Source: Flavobacterium tiangeerense | Lineage (GTDB): Bacteria > Bacteroidota > Bacteroidia > Flavobacteriales > Flavobacteriaceae | Length of the DNA stretch: 64,000 bases | Assembly (NCBI RefSeq): GCF_007830355.1 | Contig: NZ_VLKO01000008.1 | Coordinates: 1 to 64,000 of the forward strand | Reading direction: 5' to 3' | Shown here: one piece after another, positions 36,947 to 45,733 of the stretch | How the letters are laid out: every line of letters begins with the position of its first letter | Numbering within the stretch: position 1 is the stretch's first letter | Translations under genes and position numbers: made by a program | Notes under the pieces: generated by a model | The model's input: only the letters and a program-made list of their open reading frames with translations | What the model was told of the DNA's origin: nothing | Databases searched by the model: none

Positions 36947-37366
36947 ATGAAGACATTTAAATTAGAAAACGAACCAAAAATAGAACCTGGATTTAAAGTT
37001 CCTGATCATTATTTTGACACTTTTTCTGCAAAGATGATGCAGCAATTAGAGCAAAATGAACCACCCGTTATTTCTATTTTTCAACGAAAGAAAACTTTAA
37101 TATTCTCTGCTGTAGCTGCCGTATTAGTTTTAGCGCTGATGGTTCCTTTAGTGGTACAACAACAAAACAATAAAGAAAATGAGCTAGAAACAGCTGCATT
37201 AGAAAATTATATTACTTATCAAACAAATGTAAATCAATACGATTTAATTAATGGTTTGAATTATGAAGAAATTGAAAATATGAAAACTCCAATTGCCCTA
37301 GAAGATGAGACAATTGAAGAACATTTTTCAACAAATACCAACTTAGAAAATTTAATTTTAGAATAA
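36947..37366 (+). CDS. Single-pass membrane protein, putative anti-sigma partner
   Basis: 139 residues. A cytoplasmic N-terminal part (about 1-48) with PGFKVPDHYFDTFSAKMM, one transmembrane segment (about 50-70, TLIFSAVAAVLVLALMVPLV) and an acidic periplasmic tail. The topology and the place directly after an ECF sigma gene suggest a membrane anti-sigma factor, but no classic zinc anti-sigma motif is visible. Inferred from context. Confidence 0.75.
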   Translation: MKTFKLENEPKIEPGFKVPDHYFDTFSAKMMQQLEQNEPPVISIFQRKKTLIFSAVAAVLVLALMVPLVVQQQNNKENELETAALENYITYQTNVNQYDLINGLNYEEIENMKTPIALEDETIEEHFSTNTNLENLILE

Positions 37367-37385
37367 TAGATTTAAAAAAAATACA

Positions 37386-37844
37386 ATGAATAATTCCAAA
37401 ATAATACTCCTTGCTTTATTATTTGTTTCTTTTAATTTTTACGCTCAAGGCGAAAGTATGAAAGAAAAAAGAGAGCAAATAAAAGTTTTGAAAGCTGCTT
37501 TTTTTACCACAGAAATAGGATTTACAACTACCGAAGCCGAAAAGTTTTGGCCTGTTTACAATACTTATGATGATAAACAATTTGAGTTAAGACATCAAAA
37601 AATGAAATCCTATGTAAAACGAATGAGCGATGGTTCTCTTGATAAAATTAATGAGAAAGAAGCCAAACTTTTTTTAGCTCAAATTGAGGGCACAGAAGAA
37701 GAATTATTCTTAGTTCGCAAACGCTTTTTACAAAATTTGAGAACGTTTTTACCAGCTGTAAAGATTGTAAAATTAAAAAAGGCCGAAGAAGATTTCAATA
37801 AAAAATTACTCCAACAATACCGCAATAACGGACAAAAAAATTAA
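37386..37844 (+). CDS. Periplasmic 'sensor of ECF-type sigma factor' family protein
   Basis: 152 residues: signal peptide (about 1-20, ending FNFYAQ), then a helical, charged domain (EKREQIKVLKAAFFTTEIGF, TEAEKFWPVYNTYDDK, and a long EEELFLVRKRFLQNLRTFL helix). The shape resembles Spy/CpxP-like periplasmic stress proteins. Such genes are annotated 'sensor of ECF-type sigma factor' in Flavobacteria. It ends the sigma operon, 19 nt after the membrane partner, and is followed by a terminator. A role in sensing envelope stress is inferred. Confidence 0.8.
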   Translation: MNNSKIILLALLFVSFNFYAQGESMKEKREQIKVLKAAFFTTEIGFTTTEAEKFWPVYNTYDDKQFELRHQKMKSYVKRMSDGSLDKINEKEAKLFLAQIEGTEEELFLVRKRFLQNLRTFLPAVKIVKLKKAEEDFNKKLLQQYRNNGQKN

Positions 37845-37867
37845 TTTCCTTTTTTATTAATTCAAGA

Positions 37868-37907
37868 ACTACCCTCAGTGTCTAGCATATTGAGGGTAGT
37901 TTTTTTA
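37868..37907. terminator. Terminator of the sigma operon
   Basis: 10-bp stem ACTACCCTCA / TGAGGGTAGT (37868-37877, 37891-37900) followed by seven T. It lies between convergent genes. Confidence 0.9.
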
Positions 37908-38969
37908 TTTAAATTGTAACCGAATCATTTTATTTTGGCCAGCTGCAATAGCCGTAGTTGCATTAATAAAGCGAATGGTATTCAATTTTGAATCAGTTGC
38001 TAATTGTTTCCAAGAAACACCTCCATCCCCAGAATAAAATATTCCAGAGTAACCCACCGTAACAATACCTTTCCCTTTACTATTAGGCACATATTGCACA
38101 CAAGATGCATAACCAAAAGCCATATTCTCAGCTACTAGTTTCCAAGTTTTTCCTCCATCAACAGTTATGGCTTTATTTGAATGATTTTGATCTCTATTTT
38201 CATAATCTCCACCAGATACAAACCCTATTTTTTCATTGTAAAAATCAGCAGTAAATATTCCTGTCATGCTTTTACCTTGTACAATAGGCGTTTCATAAAC
38301 TGTCCAAGACTTTCCTTTATTTGGCGAATAAAAAACTCTTGACTTAACTCCACCAGAGACAATCCAAGTAGAAGAACCTTTTAATACAATATTAGTGTTG
38401 CTTGCTGCAAAAGCAGCCTCTCCTGCACTTGTTGTAGGCATGAGTATGTCAGGAACTTTTTTCCATGAAGCTCCGCCATCACGAGTAATGATAACATTTA
38501 AACCAGTAGAAACAGGGTCACCCATGGCTATACCTTCTTTATTATTCCAAAATTGCATACTATCAAAAAATACTTTCTCATGATTTTCTTGATAGACCAA
38601 TTTAGTAGTTAAATCTTTTTTAGAAATTTGATATAGCATTGCAGGGTTCGATACACTCAAAACATAAACGTAATCTCTAGTTTGTGCATTACTTCTAAAT
38701 TCTAATTGCAATGTATCCTTAACAATTTTGTTTTCAGTTTTTTTATTTGTTGCCAAATCAAAGTAGCCATATCGATTTTTATCAGCCACATACCAAATTT
38801 TGGTCTCATCAACCACTAAGGAGCGAATACTAACTTTATCCTGAAATAAAGTATCTATAGCAATATTCTTGAAAATTGCTGAATCATCAAATGTTTGATT
38901 AACATCTGCTTGACTTTTACATGATGCTATTACAACTACTATCAATAAAAGAAAAAAACGGTAATTCAT
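37905..38969 (-). CDS. BNR/Ycf48-like beta-propeller lipoprotein
   Basis: 354 residues. Lipoprotein signal peptide ending IASC (Cys about 17). The body has repeated beta-propeller blades with Asp-box/BNR motifs, such as TRDGGASWKKVP, SPNKGKSWTVY, TVDGGKTWKLV and SGDGGVSWKQL, related to the Ycf48/photosystem II assembly-factor-like and sialidase-type propellers. In Bacteroidota such proteins are often simply called 'oxidoreductase', without evidence. Function unknown. Probably on the outer membrane or facing the periplasm. Confidence 0.85.
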   Translation of the reverse strand: MNYRFFLLLIVVVIASCKSQADVNQTFDDSAIFKNIAIDTLFQDKVSIRSLVVDETKIWYVADKNRYGYFDLATNKKTENKIVKDTLQLEFRSNAQTRDYVYVLSVSNPAMLYQISKKDLTTKLVYQENHEKVFFDSMQFWNNKEGIAMGDPVSTGLNVIITRDGGASWKKVPDILMPTTSAGEAAFAASNTNIVLKGSSTWIVSGGVKSRVFYSPNKGKSWTVYETPIVQGKSMTGIFTADFYNEKIGFVSGGDYENRDQNHSNKAITVDGGKTWKLVAENMAFGYASCVQYVPNSKGKGIVTVGYSGIFYSGDGGVSWKQLATDSKLNTIRFINATTAIAAGQNKMIRLQFK

Positions 38970-39078
38970 ATACTATTTATTTTAGGCCAAAGTACAAATA
39001 AAAATCTAGAGTTACAGTCTAAAAGAAACTGGCATAGTAATTGGTTACTACATAAATGTGAAACTAATTCCATTATAT

Positions 39079-40350
39079 ATGAAAACTAAACTACTCCTAT
39101 TCAGTGTTATGACTACCTTATTAGTCACAACTTCTCAGGCACAAGATAGAACATCAGTAAACGCCATGAATTCTGAAATAAGCGATAATCTAGATTTGAG
39201 AGCAATAGCTTCCATTTTTGGTGATTCCAGAGATCTTGATGATTTTGAAAGAAGATTAAACGACCCGAAAGCTCAGATATCTAATCTAGATTTAAACAAC
39301 GACAATCAAGTTGATTATTTAAGAGTTGTAGAATCGGTAGAGAGCAACACACACCTAATTGTTGTTCAAGCTGTACTAGACAGAGATCTATACCAAGATG
39401 TAGCTACAATTGATGTTGAAAGAGATAGAAACAATAAAGTTCAGGTACAAGTAATAGGGGATGTTTACATGTATGGTGATAATTATATTTATGAGCCAGT
39501 TTACTATACTACTCCTGTAATTTACGCATCATTCTGGAGACCTTCCTACCGTGCCTATACTTCTAGATGGAACTGGGGATATTACCCATCGTACTACTAT
39601 ACTTGGAATCCTTTCCCTGTGTTTAGATATAGAAATAATATTTCAATTTGTTTAAATAGCTATAACAGTTACAATTATGTAAATTATAGAACAAGCAGTA
39701 GAGCGGTTGTTCTTTATAACTCAAGACGCTCTAATGGGTATGAAAGACAATATCCAAACTATGCTTTTTCAAGACGTAATGTGGCTGTATCAAACCGATA
39801 TGAACTAGACCAAAGAAGAACAAGCTCAAGAGTAGAAAACACTTATGGTAGACGCACCACCAATGATGCTAATAGATACTCTACAAATAGTAGCAGAGAA
39901 AACCGTACGGCACAAAACAGTACTTCTGGTAGATATGAATCAAAAGGAAGATCTCGCACAGAAAATAGCAACAATTCAAATCCAATACCAACAAGAACTG
40001 AAAACAACAGATATAGCACAAGAACTAGTGGAGAGACAACCACTGCTAACGGGCGATCTGATAGAAGCTACTCTCAAAATAGAGGCAATACAAGTAACGA
40101 AAGAGTTATGCAAAGAAGCGAAAACCAAACTGCAACAACTCAAAGTAGATCAAATTCTGAAAACAGTATACCATCAAGAAGAGAAAGTTCACCGAGAGAT
40201 TATTCGCAAAACAGATCAAGTTCAGCACCACAAGCTGCACCTCAAAGACAAGAATCAAGTTCTAGGGGTAATTCTGGTAGAGGATCTGAAACAAGAGGAA
40301 ATAGCAATCAAAGAGGAAGTTCTGAACGATCAGAAAATAGAAGATCTTAG
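39079..40350 (+). CDS. Secreted protein with EF-hand-like loop and Arg/Ser/Asn-rich low-complexity tail
   Basis: 423 residues from ATG 39079 (a GTG 21 nt upstream would add residues before the signal peptide). Signal peptide about 1-21. Residues 71-79 (DLNNDNQVD) resemble a calcium-binding EF-hand or dockerin-type loop. A Tyr/Trp-rich stretch follows (about 130-185), then a strongly basic tail rich in Arg, Ser, Asn and Thr from about 205 to the end. The tail is probably disordered. No function can be assigned. Surface or matrix binding to polyanions would fit the charge. Confidence 0.8.
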   Translation: MKTKLLLFSVMTTLLVTTSQAQDRTSVNAMNSEISDNLDLRAIASIFGDSRDLDDFERRLNDPKAQISNLDLNNDNQVDYLRVVESVESNTHLIVVQAVLDRDLYQDVATIDVERDRNNKVQVQVIGDVYMYGDNYIYEPVYYTTPVIYASFWRPSYRAYTSRWNWGYYPSYYYTWNPFPVFRYRNNISICLNSYNSYNYVNYRTSSRAVVLYNSRRSNGYERQYPNYAFSRRNVAVSNRYELDQRRTSSRVENTYGRRTTNDANRYSTNSSRENRTAQNSTSGRYESKGRSRTENSNNSNPIPTRTENNRYSTRTSGETTTANGRSDRSYSQNRGNTSNERVMQRSENQTATTQSRSNSENSIPSRRESSPRDYSQNRSSSAPQAAPQRQESSSRGNSGRGSETRGNSNQRGSSERSENRRS

Positions 40351-40368
40351 ATTTGATTAAAATACTTG

Positions 40369-40400
40369 AAAAACACGACAATTTTAGTCGTGTTTTTTTT
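40369..40400 (+). terminator. Terminator after the basic secreted protein gene
   Basis: 9-bp stem AAACACGAC / GTCGTGTTT (40371-40379, 40387-40395) followed by T. Confidence 0.88.
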
Positions 40401-40433
40401 TACACAAAAAGCACCTAATATATTATAAAAGTG

Positions 40434-40441
40434 TAAATTTG
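40434..40441 (+). promoter_or_regulatory. -7 element (TAAATTTG) for kup
   Basis: Exact TAnnTTTG, 23 nt before the kup ATG. Confidence 0.6.
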
Positions 40442-40464
40442 AAACGTTTTTAAAAAAAAATTTC

Positions 40465-42426
40465 ATGAACGCTTCACACAAAGACCTCCATACTAAATGG
40501 ACATTAGGCGGGTTATTAATTTCATTAGGAATCATTTACGGAGATATAGGAACCTCACCTTTGTATGTGATGAAAGCCATACTTGGCACTCATTTAATAG
40601 TATCAGATATCGTTTTGGGAGGTATCTCCTGTGTTTTTTGGACTCTTACGCTACAAACAACCATTAAATATGTGATTATCACACTTAGCGCAGACAATCA
40701 TGGTGAAGGAGGAATTTTTGCACTGTACGCATTGGTTAAGAAAACTAAAATTCAATGGTTAATCGTTCCAGCAATAATTGGAGGAAGTGCTTTACTAGCA
40801 GATGGTATCATTACACCTCCCATATCGGTTTCCTCAGCTGTTGAAGGAATAAGAACCTATTATCCTGAAATTAATACCATCCCAATTGTTATTACCATTT
40901 TATTCATTTTGTTCATGATACAACAATTTGGAACAAAATTAGTCGGTAAATTCTTTGCTCCCATGATGCTTATTTGGTTCGGGATGCTAGCTATTTTGGG
41001 GATTTCTCAAATTACTCAAAATACCGAAGTATTAAAAGCTGTAAACCCGTATTATGCATACCACTTATTATCCATTCATCCTGAAGGATTTTTTGTACTT
41101 GGTTTTGTTTTCTTATGTACTACTGGTGCTGAGGCATTATATTCTGATATGGGACACTGTGGTCGTAAAAATATCCGAATTAGTTGGGTTTTTGTAAAAC
41201 TAGCATTGGTACTAAATTATTTTGGACAAGCTGCTTACTTATTACAACATGAGGGCGAAACTTTACAAAGTATTGGTGGAAAAAATGGGAATCCGTTTTA
41301 CTTAATTATGCCAGATTGGTTTCAACCAATAGGGATTGTAATAGCTACACTTGCTGCTGTTATTGCATCTCAAGCTTTGATTAGTGGTTCATTTACGTTA
41401 ATAAATGAAGCAATGAGACTTAATTTCTGGCCAAAAGTAAAAATAAAATATCCGACAGAATTAAAAGGACAATTGTACATTCCGTCAATTAATTGGTTGT
41501 TATTTATAGGATGCGTAGGTATTGTATTGCATTTTGAAGAGTCTAGCAACATGGAGCATGCTTACGGACTAGCTATTATTCTATGTATGATCATGACCAC
41601 CATTCTATTGAATTACTACTTGATTATGAAAAGGGTAAAATTATATTTTATAGTTCCCTTAATCACCATTTATTTAGTAATCGAATTCAGTTTTTTAGCT
41701 GCTAATATTACAAAATTTGCCGAAGGTGGTTATGTAACACTTTTTATCGCTATAGCATTAATATCAGTAATGACAATTTGGTATTTGGCTAAGAAAATTA
41801 ATAAAAGTTACACTAAACTGGTTAAAATTGAAGATTACAAGAAAGTACTTGTTGAATTAAGTGCCGATTTATCAATACCAAAATATGCAACACATTTAGT
41901 TTACATGACTAATGCTGGACGAGTTGATGAAATAGAGGAAAAAGTAATGTATTCTATCTTACAAAAAAGACCTAAAAGAGCTGACATATATTGGTTTGTT
42001 CATGTCAATATTCTTACAGAACCTTACAAAACCGAATACAAAGTTACCGAAATTGTAAAAGACGATTTATACCGTGTTGACTTTAACCTTGGTTTTAGAG
42101 AACCTACTAAAATCAATCTTATGTTCCGTGAAGTTATCAGAGACATGGTTAAGAAGGGCGAAGTAGATATCACAAGTAGGTACGAATCTCTAAACAAAAA
42201 CAATATTATTGGAGATTTTAAATTCGTATTATCCGAAAAATTCCTTTCAAACGATAGTGATTTAAGATGGCATGAAAAATTAATCATGAATTCATACTTT
42301 TTTATCAAAAAACTAAGTCTTTCAGAAGAACGCGCTTTTGGTTTAGATAGTAGTTCTGTAAAAATTGAAAAATTCCCAATGGTACTTCATGCACCAGAAA
42401 ACATAGGGCTCACGCGAGTAAAATAA
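40465..42426 (+). CDS. kup: Kup-type potassium uptake protein
   Basis: 653 residues. About 12 transmembrane helices in the first 430 residues, with the N-terminal signature LGIIYGDIGTSPLYV and later LSADNHGEGGIFALYAL, then a C-terminal cytoplasmic domain of about 200 residues. Kup proteins import K+ with protons at the inner membrane. The length is normal for the family. Monocistronic, with its own -7 element and terminator. I saw no c-di-AMP riboswitch-like structure upstream. Confidence 0.95.
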   Translation: MNASHKDLHTKWTLGGLLISLGIIYGDIGTSPLYVMKAILGTHLIVSDIVLGGISCVFWTLTLQTTIKYVIITLSADNHGEGGIFALYALVKKTKIQWLIVPAIIGGSALLADGIITPPISVSSAVEGIRTYYPEINTIPIVITILFILFMIQQFGTKLVGKFFAPMMLIWFGMLAILGISQITQNTEVLKAVNPYYAYHLLSIHPEGFFVLGFVFLCTTGAEALYSDMGHCGRKNIRISWVFVKLALVLNYFGQAAYLLQHEGETLQSIGGKNGNPFYLIMPDWFQPIGIVIATLAAVIASQALISGSFTLINEAMRLNFWPKVKIKYPTELKGQLYIPSINWLLFIGCVGIVLHFEESSNMEHAYGLAIILCMIMTTILLNYYLIMKRVKLYFIVPLITIYLVIEFSFLAANITKFAEGGYVTLFIAIALISVMTIWYLAKKINKSYTKLVKIEDYKKVLVELSADLSIPKYATHLVYMTNAGRVDEIEEKVMYSILQKRPKRADIYWFVHVNILTEPYKTEYKVTEIVKDDLYRVDFNLGFREPTKINLMFREVIRDMVKKGEVDITSRYESLNKNNIIGDFKFVLSEKFLSNDSDLRWHEKLIMNSYFFIKKLSLSEERAFGLDSSSVKIEKFPMVLHAPENIGLTRVK

Positions 42427-42440
42427 ATTAAGAATCCTTT

Positions 42441-42475
42441 AAAAAAAGCATTGTAGCAATACAGTGCTTTTTTTA
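42441..42475 (+). terminator. Terminator after kup
   Basis: Long stem AAAGCATTGTA / TACAGTGCTTT (one T-G pair) with loop GCAA, followed by T. Confidence 0.9.
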
Positions 42476-42532
42476 TGAAAATTTTTTAAACAACATTCAG
42501 TACTAAAATTTAACATTCAAATCAATTAATAG

Positions 42533-42540
42533 TACCTTTG
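42533..42540 (+). promoter_or_regulatory. -7 element (TACCTTTG) for the RNA methyltransferase gene
   Basis: Exact TAnnTTTG, 17 nt before ATG 42558, giving a leader of about 12 nt. Confidence 0.65.
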
Positions 42541-42557
42541 CACCTCAATTATTTAAA

Positions 42558-43772
42558 ATGAGATTACACAGAAATTTAGTTTACACAACAATAGATGCTT
42601 TAAACGCTATTTTTAATGAAGGCGAATACGCCGATAAAGTAGTAGCAAGATCCTTAAAAAAAGACAAACGTTGGGGAAGTTCAGACAGGAAGTTTGTAGC
42701 CGAAACCATTTATGAAATTGTGCGTTGGAAACGATTATACTCTGAAATAGCAGAGGTTAAAGAGCCGTACGATAGAGATAATTTATGGAGAATGTTCTCT
42801 GTATGGGCCGTTTTAAGAGGCTACCCAATCCCTGATTGGCGCCAGCTTGAAGGTACTCCTGAACGAAAAATAAAAGGTCGTTTTGATGAATTATCAAAAG
42901 TAAGAGCTTTAAAAGAATCTATACCAGACTGGATGGATGAGCTGGGTGTAAGTGAACTTGGAGAAAAAGTTTGGTCTAAAGAAATCACTGCTCAAAACCA
43001 ACCTGCAAAAGTAATCCTTAGAGTAAACACATTAAAAACAACGCGAGAAGCTTTGCGTGCTATTTTGATGGATTTAAACATTGAAACAGATACTCTTAAA
43101 GAGCAACCAGATGCACTTGTTTTAAAAGAAAGAGCCAACGTGTTTTTGACAGATGCTTTTAAACAAGGATTTTTTGAGGTACAAGATGCAAATTCTCAAC
43201 TAGTTGCAGCATTTTTGGATGTAAAACCAGGAATGAGAGTAGTTGATACATGTGCAGGTGCGGGTGGAAAAACACTTCACATTGCCTCTTTGATGGAAAA
43301 TAAAGGACAATTAATTGCAATGGATTTATATGAAAGTAAATTAAAGCAATTAAAAATTAGAGCTAAAAGAGATGGTGCTTTTAATATTGAGTACCGCATT
43401 ATCGACTCCACTAAAATTATAAAAAAATTACACGAGAGAGCTGACAGAGTTTTAATTGATGCTCCTTGTAGCGGTTTAGGAGTTTTAAAAAGAAATCCTG
43501 ATGCTAAATGGAAATTGAAACCGGAGTTCATTGATAACATTCGTAAAGTACAATCTGAAGTTTTAGAAAGTTATTCCAAAATTGTAAAACCAGGAGGGAA
43601 ATTAGTTTATGCGACTTGCTCTATTTTACCTTCTGAAAACCAAGATCAAGTGAAACGTTTTTTAACTACCGAAATTGGAAAACAGTTTACTTTTGTTAAA
43701 GATCATAAAATCCTAGCGTCAGAGTCAGGGTTTGATGGCTTTTACATGGCGCTTCTAGAACGTAAAGAATAA
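42558..43772 (+). CDS. RsmB/NOP2-family RNA 5-methylcytosine methyltransferase
   Basis: 404 residues. An N-terminal helical region (about 1-130) precedes a Rossmann methyltransferase (about 150-404) with the SAM motif DTCAGAGGKTLHIASL, the motif IV cysteine in DAPCSGLGVLKRNPDAKW and the catalytic cysteine in YATCSILPSENQDQV. Members methylate cytosine C5 in rRNA or tRNA. The length is close to RsmB (16S rRNA C967), but without an obvious NusB-like N-terminus, so the target remains open. Confidence 0.9.
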   Translation: MRLHRNLVYTTIDALNAIFNEGEYADKVVARSLKKDKRWGSSDRKFVAETIYEIVRWKRLYSEIAEVKEPYDRDNLWRMFSVWAVLRGYPIPDWRQLEGTPERKIKGRFDELSKVRALKESIPDWMDELGVSELGEKVWSKEITAQNQPAKVILRVNTLKTTREALRAILMDLNIETDTLKEQPDALVLKERANVFLTDAFKQGFFEVQDANSQLVAAFLDVKPGMRVVDTCAGAGGKTLHIASLMENKGQLIAMDLYESKLKQLKIRAKRDGAFNIEYRIIDSTKIIKKLHERADRVLIDAPCSGLGVLKRNPDAKWKLKPEFIDNIRKVQSEVLESYSKIVKPGGKLVYATCSILPSENQDQVKRFLTTEIGKQFTFVKDHKILASESGFDGFYMALLERKE

Positions 43773-43790
43773 TATTAAAAGCTTATAGCA

Positions 43791-43838
43791 CAAAAAAAAC
43801 TCCAATTTCTAAATTAGAAATTGGAGTTTTTTTTTTTA
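43791..43838. terminator. Bidirectional terminator between the methyltransferase and RluD genes
   Basis: 12-bp perfect stem ACTCCAATTTCT / AGAAATTGGAGT around AAATT, with A and T runs on the two sides. It serves both convergent genes. Confidence 0.92.
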
Positions 43839-44882
43839 TTAATTCTCTTCGTCTGTAAAGTGTGATTTAGAGTAACCTCGCCATTTTTCTATACAATCTT
43901 GAAAATCTTGAGGCAACTCAGTATCAAAACGCATCATTTCACCAGTTGTAGGATGTATGAATCCGAGTGTTTTTGCGTGAAGTGCTTGCCTTGGTAACGC
44001 TTTAAAACAGTTGTCAATAAACTGTTTGTATTTTGTAAATGTAGTTCCTTTCAAGATCAAGTGACCTCCATAACGCTCATCATTAAATAAAGGATGCCCA
44101 ATGTGTTTCATATGGGCCCGAATTTGATGTGTTCGTCCAGTTTCTAGCTGACATGATATTAAAGTTACATACCCAAAACGTTCTAAAACTTTATAATGTG
44201 TCACAGCTGGTTTCCCTATTTCAGGATCTGCAAAAACAGCCATTTGCATTCGATCTTTCAAATGTCTAGCTAAATTTCCTTCTATCGTGCCGCTATCATC
44301 AGCCACATTACCCCAAACAAGAGCAACATATTCTCTTTCTGATGTTTTTGCTTCAAATTGCTTGGCAAGATGCGTCATGGCAGCCTCAGTCTTTGCAATG
44401 ACTAACAAGCCTGATGTGTCTTTATCTATTCGGTGAACTAGTCCAGGACGTTCACTACTATTCATAGGCAAATTATCAAAATGATGGGCTAATGCATGAA
44501 CTAAGGTTCCAGTATAATTCCCATGACCAGGATGCACTACCATTCCAGGTAATTTATTAATCAATAATAAGGTATCATCTTCATAAACAATATCAAGCGG
44601 AATATCCTCTGGAATAATATGATTTTCATAAGGAGGATGCGAAAGCATAACCCGCACTATATCATGCGCTTTAACTTTATAATTTGACTTAACCGTGGCA
44701 TCATTTACAAAAATATTACCTTCACTGGCTGCTGTTTGAATTTTATTTCGGGTTGCATTTTGTATTAAACCCATCAAGTATTTGTCAATCCTTAAAGAGG
44801 CTTGACCTTTTGGAACTTCAAACCTAAAATGTTCAAATAATTCGTCTTCTAAATCTATTGTATCTATATTATTGTTCATCAA
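43839..44882 (-). CDS. rluD: RluD-type ribosomal RNA pseudouridine synthase
   Basis: 347 residues. An N-terminal S4 RNA-binding domain (about 25-90, RIDKYLMGLI) and a pseudouridine synthase domain with the catalytic Asp153 in RPGLVHRIDKDTSGLLVIAK, followed by LETGRTHQIRAHMKHIGHPL. It modifies uridines in large-subunit rRNA (helix 69 for E. coli RluD). The start overlaps the end of the PASTA-domain gene by 14 nt, so both form one transcript. Confidence 0.93.
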   Translation of the reverse strand: MMNNNIDTIDLEDELFEHFRFEVPKGQASLRIDKYLMGLIQNATRNKIQTAASEGNIFVNDATVKSNYKVKAHDIVRVMLSHPPYENHIIPEDIPLDIVYEDDTLLLINKLPGMVVHPGHGNYTGTLVHALAHHFDNLPMNSSERPGLVHRIDKDTSGLLVIAKTEAAMTHLAKQFEAKTSEREYVALVWGNVADDSGTIEGNLARHLKDRMQMAVFADPEIGKPAVTHYKVLERFGYVTLISCQLETGRTHQIRAHMKHIGHPLFNDERYGGHLILKGTTFTKYKQFIDNCFKALPRQALHAKTLGFIHPTTGEMMRFDTELPQDFQDCIEKWRGYSKSHFTDEEN

Positions 44883-45492
44883 CTGGTATTTCTTCTATTG
44901 GTGCCGCAAGGGTATCTGCTGCGCTTTCTTCTTCTTCAAAACTCATTTTTCCATCTCCCAAGACCAAGTCAATTTTGGACGATTTAAGCACTCTATCACC
45001 TGGTTTTAAATTTCTTCCTTTATAACGCATCTCCAGCACCATATCTTTCCCTAAGTTTGGCACATAAGTAACACTCCCTTCATCAAGTCCAAGTGCTTTT
45101 AAAGTAGGAACAGCTTCACGATACGTTTTATTAACTAAATCTGGAATTCGTACAGATGAATATCCTGAGGTATTAATTTTTATATATATTTTTCTACCTA
45201 CTTTCACCTTAGTACCTGGTGTAGGATCTTGTTCCACAACACTAAACTGAGGAAAATCACTTCTATAATCAACACTGTCTAAGAGTTCATAGTCTAGATC
45301 AAGCTCATCGAGTTTTTCTTCTACTTGTTCCTCGGTTAATTTTCTTAAATCTGGAACCGAAATTTCATTACCGTGATCTGTGGTAAATGTAAGCCAGTGC
45401 ATGAATAAATACACTAAAGCAACAAGAATCCCAAGTGCTAAAATTACTTGAACTACAAAAACACGACTGGTAAGATACTTACGTAAACTCAT
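44869..45492 (-). CDS. PASTA-domain membrane protein
   Basis: 207 residues from the ATG at 45490-45492, since the -7 element (45513-45520) lies inside the longer frame. A short cytoplasmic N-terminus, one transmembrane segment (about 11-33), two PASTA domains (about 43-110 and 112-180: VVEQDPTPGTKVKVGRKIYI and RNLKPGDRVLKSSKIDLVLG) and an acidic tail. PASTA domains bind peptidoglycan or muropeptides. Here there is no kinase domain, unlike in Firmicutes and Actinobacteria. The divergent D-Ala-D-Ala ligase gene supports a cell-wall role. Confidence 0.9.
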   Translation of the reverse strand: MSLRKYLTSRVFVVQVILALGILVALVYLFMHWLTFTTDHGNEISVPDLRKLTEEQVEEKLDELDLDYELLDSVDYRSDFPQFSVVEQDPTPGTKVKVGRKIYIKINTSGYSSVRIPDLVNKTYREAVPTLKALGLDEGSVTYVPNLGKDMVLEMRYKGRNLKPGDRVLKSSKIDLVLGDGKMSFEEEESAADTLAAPIEEIPVDEQ

Positions 45493-45512
45493 AAAATAAT
45501 TTTTAATTGTGG

Positions 45513-45520
45513 CAAAGATA
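45513..45520 (-). promoter_or_regulatory. -7 element (TATCTTTG) for the PASTA-rluD unit
   Basis: Exact TAnnTTTG on the minus strand, 20 nt upstream of the chosen PASTA start. Confidence 0.6.
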
Positions 45521-45581
45521 AAGCTATTTCGTTTCAAAAAAAATGATAATTTTGTTTAATCGTTTTTAGGAATTATACGCG

Positions 45582-45675
45582 CTATTTTTTTGGAGCTTAT
45601 TCCCGCTATCCGCTTGTATCTTTGCTTTTTTAAAGAAAAAAAACAAAGGATACCGCTGCTATCGGGGCTAAAACA
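45582..45675. repeat. Palindromic intergenic element upstream of ddl
   Basis: The stretch contains TCCCGCTATCCGC (45601-45613), an A/T-rich hairpin (TATCTTTG ... CAAAGGATA, about 45617-45652) and ACCGCTGCTATCGGGGCTA (about 45652-45670). Outer arms partly pair (AGC ... CCCG with CGGGGCT). GC content and texture differ from the surroundings. From memory, similar 'TCCCGCTATCCGC ... ATCGGGGCTA' elements recur in many copies across Flavobacterium genomes. Only one is seen here. It contains a -7 element (45617-45624) pointing at ddl. Confidence 0.55.
45617..45624 (+). promoter_or_regulatory. -7 element (TATCTTTG) inside the palindromic element, upstream of ddl
   Basis: Exact TAnnTTTG with a TTTG 24 nt upstream (45589-45592), 109 nt before ATG 45734. 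If used, ddl transcription starts within the repeat. Confidence 0.4.
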
Positions 45676-45733
45676 AATCATAAGCTGTCTTACCTTTTTT
45701 AAACAAAAAACACATCACTTAAAACTGAATAAA

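Noticed and set aside
39845-40360. A 171-codon frame overlapping the basic secreted protein
   Set aside because: It arises from the repetitive AGA/AAC/AGC codons of the low-complexity tail read in another frame. It has no upstream signal and no resemblance to a known protein.
45590-45733. Longer N-terminus for ddl (48 extra residues)
   Set aside because: It translates the palindromic element and a promoter-like sequence. The ATP-grasp domain starts exactly at ATG 45734.
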